A stretch of DNA of 30,921 nucleotides from SG-bin9 sp049323835 (GCA_049323835.1 JBMOOJ010000022.1:1-30921); one strand, 5' to 3'; counted from the stretch's first letter, positions 6,714-15,433 are shown. Program-made: numbers and translations. Notes: generated from the sequence alone by a model not told the origin.

Positions 6714-8027
6714 ATGTCCGTTATCGTTAACTCGCTTCGGTGCAGCGCCGTCATGTTCACGCTTGCCATGTCCACCGCAAGCCACGCCCAGGTGCCGCAG
6801 TTGCCGCCGCCCGCCGATCCGGTCGCGCTCGGGATCATGAAGGGTTTCCCGCCGCCGGCTGACAAGACCGTGACGCTTGCGAACGTGCTGCGCTACCCGA
6901 GCGGCAGCTGGGCCTTCCATCACATGCGTCAGCTCGTGCCGAACGTCTCGATCTGGCGCGGCGACAAGGGGCCGTCGCTGCTTGCGAACGAGGCGCGCAA
7001 TCTCGATACGCTGGCGTTTCAGGGCGTGGGCGACGCGCAGACCACGATCGCCGACTGGCAGAAGAGCACCTACACCGACGCAATGCTCGTGCTTCACAAC
7101 GGCAAGGCCGTCTACGAGCGCTACCACAATGGCATGAAGGCGCAGACGCCGCACTCAATGTGGTCGCTGACGAAATCGGTGGTCGGCTTGCTGACCACCA
7201 TGCTGATCAAGGAAGGCAAGCTCGATCCGAACGCAAAGATCCCGCAGTATCTGCCGGAGCTGGCGTCGAGCGGTTGGGCCGACGCGACGCTGCAGCAGAC
7301 GCTCGATATGACGACTGGTTTGCAATATCGCGAGGTCTTCACCGATCCGAAGGCCGAAATCTTCCAATACATCATCGCAGCGGGTCTTCTGCCGGCGCCG
7401 CCGAACTATCCTGGCCCGAAGTCGATGCTCGAGTATCTGAAGACCGTGCAGAAGAACGGCGAGCACGGCGAAGGCTTCCGTTACAAGAGCGTCGACGTCG
7501 AGGTGCTCGGCTGGGTGATCCAGCGCGTCACCGGCAAGAGCTTCAGCGATCTCGTCTCCGAGCGGCTGTGGAGCAAGCTCGCCGCGCAGGAGGATGGCTA
7601 CGTTCTGGCCGATCCGGTCGGCTCGCAGATCACCAGCATCGGCATGAACGCGACGTTGCGCGACCTCGGCCGTCTCGGCGAGATGCTGCGACAGGACGGC
7701 CGCTTCAACGGCCAGCAGATCGTCGCCAAGGAGGTGGTCGATGAAATCCGCAAGGGCGCTGACCGCGAGAAGTTCAAGACCAGCGGCCAGACGCTGCGTG
7801 CGGGCTATTCGTACCACAACAACTTCTGGGTCACGCACAACGCAGCCGGTGCCTACGAGATGAAGGGCCTGAACGGACAGCACGTCCATATCAATCCGTC
7901 GGCGGGCGTCGTCATCGTCAAGCTGTCGTCGCATCCCGCCGGCGAGACGATCTTCACCCATGTCGTCGATCAGCGTGCGTTCGAGGCGATCGCGAAGGCG
8001 GTCAGCAAGTCGGCCAGCGCGAAATAG
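6714..8027 (+). CDS. Exported serine hydrolase, beta-lactamase fold (NylB/EstB-like)
   Basis: The ATG at 6714 is chosen because GGAG (6704-6707) lies 6 bases upstream and the protein then begins with a typical signal peptide ending in ASHA-Q (residues 1-25). An upstream GTG in frame at 6678 lacks this logic. Of 437 residues, the catalytic motif is SLTK (Ser151, Lys154) and the second motif is probably Tyr257 in YKS. This is the penicillin-binding/class C beta-lactamase fold of amide or ester hydrolases such as 6-aminohexanoate-dimer hydrolase. The natural substrate cannot be read from sequence. The gene stands alone, divergent from the two-component operon, and ends in a strong terminator at 8060-8089. 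Confidence 0.85.
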   Translation: MSVIVNSLRCSAVMFTLAMSTASHAQVPQLPPPADPVALGIMKGFPPPADKTVTLANVLRYPSGSWAFHHMRQLVPNVSIWRGDKGPSLLANEARNLDTLAFQGVGDAQTTIADWQKSTYTDAMLVLHNGKAVYERYHNGMKAQTPHSMWSLTKSVVGLLTTMLIKEGKLDPNAKIPQYLPELASSGWADATLQQTLDMTTGLQYREVFTDPKAEIFQYIIAAGLLPAPPNYPGPKSMLEYLKTVQKNGEHGEGFRYKSVDVEVLGWVIQRVTGKSFSDLVSERLWSKLAAQEDGYVLADPVGSQITSIGMNATLRDLGRLGEMLRQDGRFNGQQIVAKEVVDEIRKGADREKFKTSGQTLRAGYSYHNNFWVTHNAAGAYEMKGLNGQHVHINPSAGVVIVKLSSHPAGETIFTHVVDQRAFEAIAKAVSKSASAK

Positions 8028-8059
8028 GCTTTCGCCAGCTCCCAAGCGAAGAACTTCAG

Positions 8060-8089
8060 GGCCCGGCGCGAATGCCGGGCCTCTTTTTG
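8060..8089 (+). terminator. Rho-independent terminator after the serine hydrolase
   Basis: GGCCCGGC (8060-8067) and GCCGGGCC (8074-8081) form an 8-pair GC stem with a 6-base loop, followed by TCTTTTTG. It sits between two convergent genes, and the T tract serves the plus strand. Confidence 0.88.
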
Positions 8090-8099
8090 CTTGCAAGAT

Positions 8100-9836
8100 T
8101 TACGGTGCCGACAGCTTTAGCGCGCGTTTGAGGCTGTCAAGCTGGCCGGCGATCTCGCCGGGCTTCGTCACCGGATAGGAGCAGAAGTTCTTGGTGCAGG
8201 CGAAGGCCGCCGGACCCTCCGGAAAATCCGGATAGTCGACGTCGGGATTCGCGAGAGCCCCTTCGCGCTTGTCCCACCATTCGGCACGCTTGTGCGCCAT
8301 CGGATAGGAGAGCGCGGCGCCATAGAGCGCGGCCGAGCGCGGATCGTCCTTCGCGCCGACGATGGTGACATGCACCGGCTCGTTTCGCAGTTCGTCCTCG
8401 GCGATGAGCACGTCGGGCAGGAATGCCACCGCATCAAGAACCGCTGGCGAGGTCAGATAGCCCATGCCGGCTTCGGCGATCTCGCGGTAGCGTTCGCTGC
8501 CCGTGTAGGACGCGAGCAGATTGAACGTTCGAACCGCGGTGACGTTGTCCTCGCGCTGCTTGATCGGCTTGACCAGATGCTTTGCGTCCGGCGAGGCGGA
8601 GACCACAAAGCCACCGGTTTCCCGTTCGATGAAGTTCGCCGCGACGAAATCGGCGGTCGCGCGTGCGAGCATCAGCCAGTCGCGGCCGCCGGTCGAGCGG
8701 TGCAGCGCCAGCAGCGCTTTCGTCATCTCGATGTTGTCGGCGAGATAGGGCCCGCCCTTGTCCTGCGCGGCATGGCGGAAGCCGGCATCCGCCAGAGCGC
8801 GGTTGGCCAAAGCCCAGCGCGCAGCCTTGATGGCGATCTCGCGTGCCTCGGCCACGCCGGTCGCATCGTAATAGGCGAGCAGCGCCGAAATCGCCTGCGC
8901 TGTCTCGCGTGCGTAAACGCGCTTATCGACGCCGGGCGATCCCTCATCGAGACCCATGGAGGTGTAGAAGCCGCCATCGGGTGCGGCCAGATAGGTTTTC
9001 AGAAAGCCGTAAATGCGATCGGCGGCCTGACGGTAAGCCGGGTCTTTGAACAGGACCCAGCCGCGCGAATAGGCGGCGAGCCCGGCTTCCTGCACGAACA
9101 TCGGGAACTCGCGGATTGGCGCGGTCCAGTCGACGCTGCGGTTGACCTGCGCAAGGCCGCCGGTTTCCTTGTCGACCATCAGCAGCATGCCGTTCAGCGT
9201 CCGCTTCAGGCGGTCGGCATTCTCCTTGTCGCCTTGCCGTGCCCGTTCCAGCGCCCATGTCAGCGTCGCGCCATCGACGAACTTCGATTTGCTCCAGCCG
9301 CCGTGCTCGCGGTCCCATGCCTTGTCGATGAAGGCGAGGATGTCGTTGCGCTGCGCCTCGCTGAGGCCCGTCGCAAGCATCCGCGCGCGCTCGGCCGGCG
9401 GCGTGGCGTAGACCACCGGCGTCGGGTCTTTCACCGTCTCGTTGAGAATCGGAATGAAGAACTGCGGCGAGTAGAAGCCGCGCAGTTTGACGATCTCCTT
9501 GCCGTCCGGCCCGAAAATGATGGTCGCCGGCCAGCCGAATGCCTCATAGCGTTGCGAGATGTCGGGGCGGCTGTCCTGATCGACGTGAACCGGAATGAAG
9601 TTGTCCTTCAACACCGCGCGGACTTCCGGATTGGCCCAGGTCTCGCGGTTCATCACGAAACACCATTTGCACCACCACGATTGCAGCGACATCACGACAA
9701 ACTTCTTCTCGCGCGCGGCGCGCTCGAACGTGGCGTCGCTCCATTCGCTCCAGAAGCCGTCCTTGTTGTCGAGCGGGGCGGCGTGCGCGATCGTGGCCAT
9801 GAGCAACGAAAGGATGATTATACCTGCGCGGACCAT
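8100..9836 (-). CDS. Exported thioredoxin-fold / DUF255 (YyaL-type) protein
   Basis: The ATG at 9836 is preferred over a TTG six bases upstream because GAGGG lies about 10 bases before it. The 578-residue protein opens with a signal peptide (about 1-20, ending in IAHAA). Residues about 28-120 are thioredoxin-like, with a WWCKWC redox pair (Cys56, Cys59) and FGWPATIIFGPDG supplying the cis-proline region. The rest is the helical barrel (six-hairpin glycosidase-like) of the DUF255/spermatogenesis-associated 20 family. Family members are usually cytosolic and longer, so export is notable. A second Cys pair lies near the C-terminus (CTKNFC). A periplasmic thiol or reductant role is an inference; the reaction is unknown. 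Confidence 0.85.
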   Translation of the reverse strand: MVRAGIIILSLLMATIAHAAPLDNKDGFWSEWSDATFERAAREKKFVVMSLQSWWCKWCFVMNRETWANPEVRAVLKDNFIPVHVDQDSRPDISQRYEAFGWPATIIFGPDGKEIVKLRGFYSPQFFIPILNETVKDPTPVVYATPPAERARMLATGLSEAQRNDILAFIDKAWDREHGGWSKSKFVDGATLTWALERARQGDKENADRLKRTLNGMLLMVDKETGGLAQVNRSVDWTAPIREFPMFVQEAGLAAYSRGWVLFKDPAYRQAADRIYGFLKTYLAAPDGGFYTSMGLDEGSPGVDKRVYARETAQAISALLAYYDATGVAEAREIAIKAARWALANRALADAGFRHAAQDKGGPYLADNIEMTKALLALHRSTGGRDWLMLARATADFVAANFIERETGGFVVSASPDAKHLVKPIKQREDNVTAVRTFNLLASYTGSERYREIAEAGMGYLTSPAVLDAVAFLPDVLIAEDELRNEPVHVTIVGAKDDPRSAALYGAALSYPMAHKRAEWWDKREGALANPDVDYPDFPEGPAAFACTKNFCSYPVTKPGEIAGQLDSLKRALKLSAP

Positions 9837-9923
9837 GGCCAATTCCCTCGATTGCGGTGCGGCGGAAAATGCCAGATTATCGGCTAGGCCGCCGTCACAT
9901 CGCGGTGAGCGCCATGTAAAATG

Positions 9924-9956
9924 AAGGCGCCGCCTCGTGTAACGAGGCGGCGCTTT
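9924..9956 (-). terminator. Hairpin terminator after metE
   Basis: GCGCCGCCTCG (9927-9937) pairs perfectly with CGAGGCGGCGC (9943-9953) around a 5-base loop, and AA/TT flanks extend the stem. On the minus strand the stem is followed by a T-rich stretch (TTCATTTTA), which fits termination of metE 27 bases past its stop. Confidence 0.75.
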
Positions 9957-9983
9957 GTGTCGTATGCGGACCTGATCTGGGTG

Positions 9984-12332
9984 TCAGGCTTGGGCGCGGG
10001 CTTCCTTCGCTGCGGCCACCATGTTTGACAGCGCCGAGCGGACCTCCGGCCAGCCGCGGGTCTTCAATCCGCAGTCCGGATTGATCCAGATCTGTTCCGG
10101 CGTCAGATTCCGGCGTGCCTTGCTGATCAGATCGATCATCTCCGCGACATCCGGCACGCGCGGCGAGTGAATGTCGTAAACGCCCGGTCCGATCTCGTTC
10201 GGATACTTGTAGGTCACGAAAGCATCGAGCAACTCCATCTTCGAGCGGGAGGTCTCGATCGAGATCACGTCCGCATCCATGGCGCCGATCGCGTCGATGA
10301 TGTCGTTGAACTCCGAATAGCACATGTGGGTGTGAATCTGCGTGTCATCCGCCACGCCAGAGGCGGTGATGCGGAAGCTGCCGACCGCCCAGTCGAGATA
10401 GGTTTTCCACTCGGACCGCCGCAGCGGAAGACCTTCGCGAAGTGCCGCCTCATCGATCTGGATCATCGCCGCACCGGCCTTCTCGAGATCGATCACCTCG
10501 TCGCGGATCGCGAGCGCGATCTGCCGGCAGGACTCGCTGCGCGGAATATCGTCGCGGACGAACGACCAGTTGAGGATGGTCACCGGGCCGGTGAGCATGC
10601 CCTTCATCGGGCGCTTGGTCAGCGATTGCGCGTATCTCCACCACGCGACCGTCATCGGCTTCGGCCGCGCGACGTCACCGAAGAGAACCGGCGGGCGCAC
10701 GCAGCGCGAGCCGTAACTCTGCACCCAGGCGTGCCGGGTGAAGGCGAAGCCCGAAAGCTGCTCACCGAAGTACTGCACCATGTCGTTGCGCTCGAATTCG
10801 CCATGCACCAGTACGTCGAGGTCGATCTCTTCCTGCCATTCGACCGTGCGTCTGGTTTCCTCGCGCAGGAATTTGTCGTACGTGGCCTGATCGATCGTGC
10901 CTTTGCCAAAGGCGGCGCGTGCCTTGCGCACGTCGCTGGTCTGCGGAAACGAACCGATGGTCGTGGTCGGGAACGCCGGCAGCTTGAATTTCGCGCGCTG
11001 TACCTGCGCGCGCCGGGCAAAGGAACTGCGGCGGTTGGCCATATCCGCGGTGATTGCGGCGACACGTTCGGTAACCGCCTTGTTGTGGACCTTGGGCGAG
11101 GTCTTGCGGGCAGCTGCGGCCGCTGCCGAGGCCGAGAGTTCGTCCTTGACCGCGTCGCGTCCGTCAGCGAGCGCCCTGCCGAGAGCGGAGAGCTCACTCA
11201 TTTTCTGCAGCGAGAAGGCAAGCCAGCTCTTGAGATCGGCATCGAGCGCAGTTTCCCGATCAAGATCGATCGGCACGTGCAACAGCGAGCATGAAGGCGC
11301 GATTTCGACGAGGCTTGCACCGCGCCTGGCGACAACCGGCTCCAAGCGGTCGAGAATGGCGGGCAGGTTGGCACGCCAGATGTTGCGGCCGTCGATGACG
11401 CCGAGCGACAGAACGACGTCCGGCCGCACGGCGTCGAGAACGGCGTCGAGCTGCTGCGGTGCGCGGACCAGGTCGATGTGCAAGCCTGCGACCGGAAGCG
11501 CGGCAGCGGTTTCGAGATTGTCGTCCAGCGCACCGAAATAGGTATTCAGCATGATTCTGATCTGCGGAACCGCTCTGGCGAGTTCGGCATACGTCTTTTT
11601 CAGCGCGTCGCGCGCCGCACCATCAAGATCGAGAACGAGGCACGGCTCGTCGATTTGTACCCAGTCCGCGCCTTCGGCGGCGAGGCGCTTCAACACTTCG
11701 GCATAAACCGGCAGGAGCTTGTCGAGCAGCGACAGGGTGTCGAACGCGGCGTCATGGCTCTTGCCGAGCTTCAGGAACGCCACCGGACCGACGAGCACGG
11801 GGCGCGTTTGGTAGCCGAGCGCCCTGGCTTCCCTGTATTCGTCGATCGGTTTGGTCGAGGACAGCGCGAAGGTCTGGCTCTTCGAGAATTCCGGCACCAT
11901 GTAGTGGTAGTTGGTGTCGAACCATTTCGTCATTTCCTGTGCGGGCGCACCATGCCCGTGGTGATGCGCATGGCCATGTTCGCAGGCCTCGGTGCTGCCC
12001 TGCGAGCCGCGCGCCATCGCGAAATAGGTCGCAAGGGATACTGCGCCGCCCGTCCAGTTGTAGACCTCCGGAATGGCGCCGACCATCACGCTGGTGTCCA
12101 GCACCTGATCGTAGAAGGAGAAGTCGTTCGAGGGGATGACGGTGATGCCGCGCGCCTTCTGACGCGCCCAGTTGTCGGCGCGAAGCTGCGCAGCGGTCGT
12201 GACGAGCGTAGCTTCGTCTATTTTGCCCGCCCAGAAGCTTTCAAGTGCGGTTTTCAGCTCGCGGCGCGGGCCGATGCGCGGCGTGCCCAGCGTGGCGACA
12301 GGAACAGATTCAACGGAAGACGAATTCGGCAT
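9984..12332 (-). CDS. metE: Cobalamin-independent methionine synthase
   Basis: 782 residues beginning MPNSSSVESVPVATLGTPRIG, where the usual MetE N-terminus starts soon after. The reading frame is open further upstream, but that part overlaps the riboswitch and is not coding. The enzyme moves a methyl group from methyltetrahydrofolate-triglutamate to homocysteine. All four zinc ligands are present: His669 and Cys671 in THMCYSEF, Glu693 in SIETSRS, and Cys754 in NPDCGLKTRGW. Each lies 28 residues beyond its E. coli counterpart (641, 643, 665, 726). An internal His-rich insertion, EHGHAHHHGHG, lies in the N-terminal half. Control is by a cobalamin riboswitch in the leader (12430-12622), which implies a B12-dependent MetH elsewhere in the genome. 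Confidence 0.97.
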   Translation of the reverse strand: MPNSSSVESVPVATLGTPRIGPRRELKTALESFWAGKIDEATLVTTAAQLRADNWARQKARGITVIPSNDFSFYDQVLDTSVMVGAIPEVYNWTGGAVSLATYFAMARGSQGSTEACEHGHAHHHGHGAPAQEMTKWFDTNYHYMVPEFSKSQTFALSSTKPIDEYREARALGYQTRPVLVGPVAFLKLGKSHDAAFDTLSLLDKLLPVYAEVLKRLAAEGADWVQIDEPCLVLDLDGAARDALKKTYAELARAVPQIRIMLNTYFGALDDNLETAAALPVAGLHIDLVRAPQQLDAVLDAVRPDVVLSLGVIDGRNIWRANLPAILDRLEPVVARRGASLVEIAPSCSLLHVPIDLDRETALDADLKSWLAFSLQKMSELSALGRALADGRDAVKDELSASAAAAAARKTSPKVHNKAVTERVAAITADMANRRSSFARRAQVQRAKFKLPAFPTTTIGSFPQTSDVRKARAAFGKGTIDQATYDKFLREETRRTVEWQEEIDLDVLVHGEFERNDMVQYFGEQLSGFAFTRHAWVQSYGSRCVRPPVLFGDVARPKPMTVAWWRYAQSLTKRPMKGMLTGPVTILNWSFVRDDIPRSESCRQIALAIRDEVIDLEKAGAAMIQIDEAALREGLPLRRSEWKTYLDWAVGSFRITASGVADDTQIHTHMCYSEFNDIIDAIGAMDADVISIETSRSKMELLDAFVTYKYPNEIGPGVYDIHSPRVPDVAEMIDLISKARRNLTPEQIWINPDCGLKTRGWPEVRSALSNMVAAAKEARAQA

Positions 12333-12377
12333 CGGTAACCCCGTGATGTGAAGGCGAGCCGACGCGCGCCCACATCC

Positions 12378-12396
12378 CGAACGGCGACACCGTTCG
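12378..12396 (-). promoter_or_regulatory. Hairpin between riboswitch and metE start
   Basis: CGAACGG (12378-12384) and CCGTTCG (12390-12396) form a 7-pair stem with a 5-base loop, about 46 bases upstream of the metE ATG. No T tract follows, so it is not a simple terminator. It may belong to the expression platform of the riboswitch. Confidence 0.4.
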
Positions 12397-12429
12397 CGGC
12401 AAGCGACACACCGGGCACCCCGCCCGTGG

Positions 12430-12622
12430 ACGTTCTGATGTCGAGGCAGGTCTCCTGGCTCGCGGGTCACAGCCTGCGTCCGGTCTTCCCAAAGCTTCCG
12501 CCTCAGTGACGTTCGCGCATGATCTGCCGATCGTGCGCGATGGACGAAGCTCGCCGCTTACAGTTGCGGGGGCAGCTTCGGCGTTGCCGGATTCGTCAGC
12601 GCACCGAATTCCCTCTTAGCTT
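12430..12622 (-). promoter_or_regulatory. Cobalamin riboswitch controlling metE
   Basis: The minus strand carries the complete B12 box AGCCAGGAGACCTGCCT (12444-12460). Upstream of it, in order, are GGAATTCGGTGCG, the core GCTGCCCCCGCAACTGTAAG followed by CGGCGAGC, then CACTGAGGC and GGGAAGACCGG. These are the hallmark blocks of the cobalamin (adenosylcobalamin-type) aptamer. It lies about 100 bases upstream of metE on the same strand. The known logic is that B12 binding lowers metE expression. The mode (translation or termination) cannot be settled by eye; no T-rich terminator is seen. The outer limits are approximate. Confidence 0.95.
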
Positions 12623-12658
12623 CACACGACAGGTCGCATGAAGACCACGACGCTCGCG

Positions 12659-12686
12659 ACTATCCGCGTGCCATGTGCGAAGTCAA
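12659..12686 (-). promoter_or_regulatory. Promoter of the metE leader
   Basis: On the minus strand TTGACT (12681-12686) and GATAGT (12659-12664) are 16 bases apart. The expected start near 12652 is about 30 bases before the aptamer, a sensible leader layout. Confidence 0.55.
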
Positions 12687-12740
12687 TTCGCGGCGAGGTG
12701 GGTTGATGCCCACCGCATGAGGCGGCGGCGAGGGATGTTG

Positions 12741-13586
12741 TCAGCCGGTGGCTTCCTTCCGCCGTGCGGCGCGCACGTCGGTCGCCTCCCACACCATGCG
12801 CTTGCCGCGTTCGCGGCCGAGCAGCTCGATCGGATCCTTGTTGTCGATGTGGCCGAACTGACCCTTGTAGACGCTGTAGCCGCACAGTTCCTGAAGCCGG
12901 CGCGGAAAGCGCTCCGCGGTTTCGCGCGGGATGCCGAGCTGCAGGTTCTCCTGCTGCCGCATCCAGCCCCAGCAATAGGCGCAGGAGAATGCGAAGCGGC
13001 GCGCGTCGCTCGTGTTCGGCCCACCGCCATGCCAGAGCGCGCTGTCGAAGAGCAGGACGCTGCCGGCCGGCATCGTCGCGGTCAGTGCGGGATAGTCTTT
13101 CCCATACTCCGGCGAATGATCGAGCTTGTGGCTGCCGGGAATGTAGCGTGTCGCGCCGTTGTCCTCACGGAAGTCGGACAGCGCCCAGATCGCGTTGATG
13201 GTGATCGGAATGTGCGGGCGCGGCAACGGAATGAGCTGCGTGTCTTCATGGATCGGCTGGGCTTCCTGGCCGGGACCGAGCACCAGCGAGCAGAACGACG
13301 AGAGCAGGCATTCCTTGTCGAGCACCCTCTCGACGATCGGCAGCACGTTCTCGTGCAGCGGCACCTCCCAGAAGATGTCGTCGTAGGTGAGCAGATTGTT
13401 GATGCGCAGCGTCTTGAAGCCTTCGAACGATGTCTTCGCGGTTTGCAGGTTGTGCTCGTGCTCGATGCGCAGAACGGCGGCCTTCAGGCTTTCGACCAGC
13501 TCGCTGCTGGCGGCCTGCTCGATCACCGTGTAGCCGTCGTCGCGAATCCGCGCCGCATGAGCTTCGATATCGGCCTCGCTGAGCAT
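12741..13586 (-). CDS. Phytanoyl-CoA dioxygenase (PhyH) family oxygenase
   Basis: 281 residues from the ATG at 13586, preceded by GGGAGAG at a good distance. It is a non-heme Fe(II)/2-oxoglutarate enzyme by motif: His113-x-Asp115 in PIHEDTQ, distal His186 in LWHGGGPN, and Arg197 in RRFAFSCAY for the 2-oxoglutarate carboxylate. YIPGSHK is also typical of PhyH proteins. The family hydroxylates a wide range of small molecules, and the substrate cannot be named from this sequence. It is alone on its strand, divergent from the DUF3095 gene. Confidence 0.85.
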   Translation of the reverse strand: MLSEADIEAHAARIRDDGYTVIEQAASSELVESLKAAVLRIEHEHNLQTAKTSFEGFKTLRINNLLTYDDIFWEVPLHENVLPIVERVLDKECLLSSFCSLVLGPGQEAQPIHEDTQLIPLPRPHIPITINAIWALSDFREDNGATRYIPGSHKLDHSPEYGKDYPALTATMPAGSVLLFDSALWHGGGPNTSDARRFAFSCAYCWGWMRQQENLQLGIPRETAERFPRRLQELCGYSVYKGQFGHIDNKDPIELLGRERGKRMVWEATDVRAARRKEATG

Positions 13587-13823
13587 GAGCGTCTCTCCCT
13601 GTTGTTTGCTTTGGCGTGCCGTGTCCGGCCGCCATGACAGGATAGGCAAGCGCCGCCGGACTGTCATCCGCAAACGGTACCCGACCCGAATCGTCCGGAT
13701 AGCGGACGCCGCGATGTCCGGAGTGCGATTTGTGATGTTCCGTTGGCCGGAAATTGATAATGCAGGAATCGGCGGCACCCGTATAACGAGCGATGCCTGG
13801 AGCAGGAGAAGCGGTTATCTCGC
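13587..13823. promoter_or_regulatory. Divergent promoter region (PhyH / DUF3095)
   Basis: A 237-base gap between two divergent starts. GTCCGGA occurs twice (13693-13699 and 13716-13722, 23 bases apart), and a -10-like GATAAT is at 13756-13761 on the plus strand, without a convincing -35. AGGAG (13804-13808) is 15 bases before the DUF3095 ATG, unusually far. I see no other gene here. Confidence 0.35.
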
Positions 13824-14984
13824 ATGAGCGGTGCTGCACTCGAGAGATTCTACGGCGCGATTCCGGTGTTCCGCAGCTTCACGACGCTGATGGATCCGGC
13901 GCATTATGCGCCGCTGCCCGATGACTGGCTGATCGGCGTCGCCGATATCGTCGATTCGACGAAAGCGATTTCCGAACGCCGCTACAAGGCGGTGAACATG
14001 GCCGGGGCGGCGATCATCGCGTCGGTGACCAATAACCTCGAAGGTCGCGAATTTCCTTTCGTCTTCGGCGGCGATGGCGCGAGCTTCGCGATTTCTCCCG
14101 ACGAAGAGGTAACCGCACGCGATGCGCTGGCGGCAACGGCGGCGTGGGTTGCGGACGATCTCGATCTCGCGATGCGCGTTGCACTTGTGCCGGTCGCGGC
14201 GATCCGCGCGCAGGGGCTCGACGTGCGCGTTGCGCGCTACGCGCCATCGGAGAACCTGTCCTACGCCATGTTCTCCGGCGGCGGGCTCGGCTGGGCGGAA
14301 GTGGCGATGAAACGCGGCGAGTTCGCGGTCGCCCCGGCGCCGCGCGGCACGCACCCGGACCTCAGCGGGCTCTCATGCCGCTTCGAGGAGATGCCGGCGG
14401 CACTCGGTCTCATTCTCTCGCTGCTGATTTTGCCAGCGCCCGGCGCCGATCCGGCAGCGTTCCGCAGGCTGATCGAGGACGTTGTGGCGCTGGTCGAGAA
14501 AAGCCCGAATGCCGGGCGGCCGATTCCGGAAGGCGGACCGAACTTTCGCTGGCCGCCGCAGGGCCTCGACTACGAAGCGCGCGCCTCGCGCGGTGGATCG
14601 CTCTGGGCGCGGCGGATGCGTGCTTTCGTCAACACGACGATTGCGTTCGTGTTTCTGAAGTTCGGGCTGAAGACCGGCAACTTCGTGCCGCACATCTATC
14701 TGCGTCAGGTGGTGGAGAATTCCGACTTCAGGAAATACGACGACGGCCTGCGCATGATCATCGACTGCACGCCGCAACTGGCCGAGACGCTGGAGCAGCA
14801 GCTCGCCGCCGCAGCAGCCGAGGGCGTCGTGCGGTTCGGCGTGCACCGGCAGGACGCAGCGATGATGACGTGCTTCACGCCGTCGATCCAGCGCAGCGAT
14901 CACGTGCATTTCATCGACGGTGCGCGGGGCGGCTACGCCTCGGCGGCAACCGCGATGAAGGCGATGCTTGCGAAAGCGGCGTGA
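13824..14984 (+). CDS. DUF3095 protein with a nucleotidyl-cyclase-like N-terminus
   Basis: 386 residues. The opening LERFYGAIPVFRSFTTLMDP and LPDDWLIGVADIVDSTKAI are typical of DUF3095. The pair ADIVDST (Asp41, Asp44) and FGGDGASF (Asp84) copies the two metal-binding strands of class III nucleotidyl cyclases and GGDEF proteins, so the fold is probably related. The C-terminal part (RRMRAFVNTTIAFVFLKFGLKTGNF and so on) is the second half of the DUF3095 domain, with a conserved HRQDAAMMTCFTPS block. No activity is known to me. It has no signal peptide. The gene is divergent from a PhyH oxygenase and converges with DUF2147 12 bases past its stop. Confidence 0.8.
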   Translation: MSGAALERFYGAIPVFRSFTTLMDPAHYAPLPDDWLIGVADIVDSTKAISERRYKAVNMAGAAIIASVTNNLEGREFPFVFGGDGASFAISPDEEVTARDALAATAAWVADDLDLAMRVALVPVAAIRAQGLDVRVARYAPSENLSYAMFSGGGLGWAEVAMKRGEFAVAPAPRGTHPDLSGLSCRFEEMPAALGLILSLLILPAPGADPAAFRRLIEDVVALVEKSPNAGRPIPEGGPNFRWPPQGLDYEARASRGGSLWARRMRAFVNTTIAFVFLKFGLKTGNFVPHIYLRQVVENSDFRKYDDGLRMIIDCTPQLAETLEQQLAAAAAEGVVRFGVHRQDAAMMTCFTPSIQRSDHVHFIDGARGGYASAATAMKAMLAKAA

Positions 14985-14995
14985 TCGGCCGGCCG

Positions 14996-15433
14996 TCAGC
15001 GCCTGGTGCGAGTCCAGGTTTCGCCGCCGCAGAAGGCGCCGACGCAGCCTTCGACCCGCAGAGCATTCGGGCCGGTGACCGAGACGTTGCTGTCGTAGAA
15101 TCGACCGTCGTCGGCGTTGTAGATTCGCCCCGACCAGCGGTTCGCGCCGGACGGCCGCATGCCGTTGAACAGGCTGATGCCGATGATCGGACGTTTGGCG
15201 AGTTGCGGATTCGGATTCTTGTCGTCGACCTGCGGTTTGCCGGTGTCCGGATCGATCGGGTCGCGCAGCCAGATCACGACGCCGCAGACGCCCGAGCCGC
15301 ATCGCGTCACCCGCACCTTGGCATCGCCCTTCTCCGTCAGCCAGATGCCTGCGGGATCGAGCGTTTGCGCGAGAGCCGGCGGCGCGGCGAGGATCAAAAG
15401 AAACGCCAGGGTAAAAAACATTCGCAAGATCAT
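14996..15433 (-). CDS. Exported DUF2147 protein
   Basis: 145 residues from the ATG at 15433, beginning with a signal peptide (MILRMFFTLAFLLILAAPPALA-Q). The mature part starts with the DUF2147 pattern DPAGIWLTEKGDAKVRVTRCG and continues GVVIWLRDP, GKPQVDDKNPNP, and RIYNADDGRFYDSNVSV. Four cysteines (CGSGVC and CVGAFC) could form two disulfides in the periplasm. Family members are small beta-barrel-like periplasmic proteins of unknown function. Confidence 0.85.
   Translation of the reverse strand: MILRMFFTLAFLLILAAPPALAQTLDPAGIWLTEKGDAKVRVTRCGSGVCGVVIWLRDPIDPDTGKPQVDDKNPNPQLAKRPIIGISLFNGMRPSGANRWSGRIYNADDGRFYDSNVSVTGPNALRVEGCVGAFCGGETWTRTRR

Noticed and set aside
10167..11294. 375-codon plus-strand frame inside metE
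   Set aside because: Antisense shadow; low-complexity Arg/His/Ala sequence.
12333..12470. Extended MetE start further upstream
   Set aside because: It would run into the cobalamin riboswitch and adds no conserved MetE sequence.
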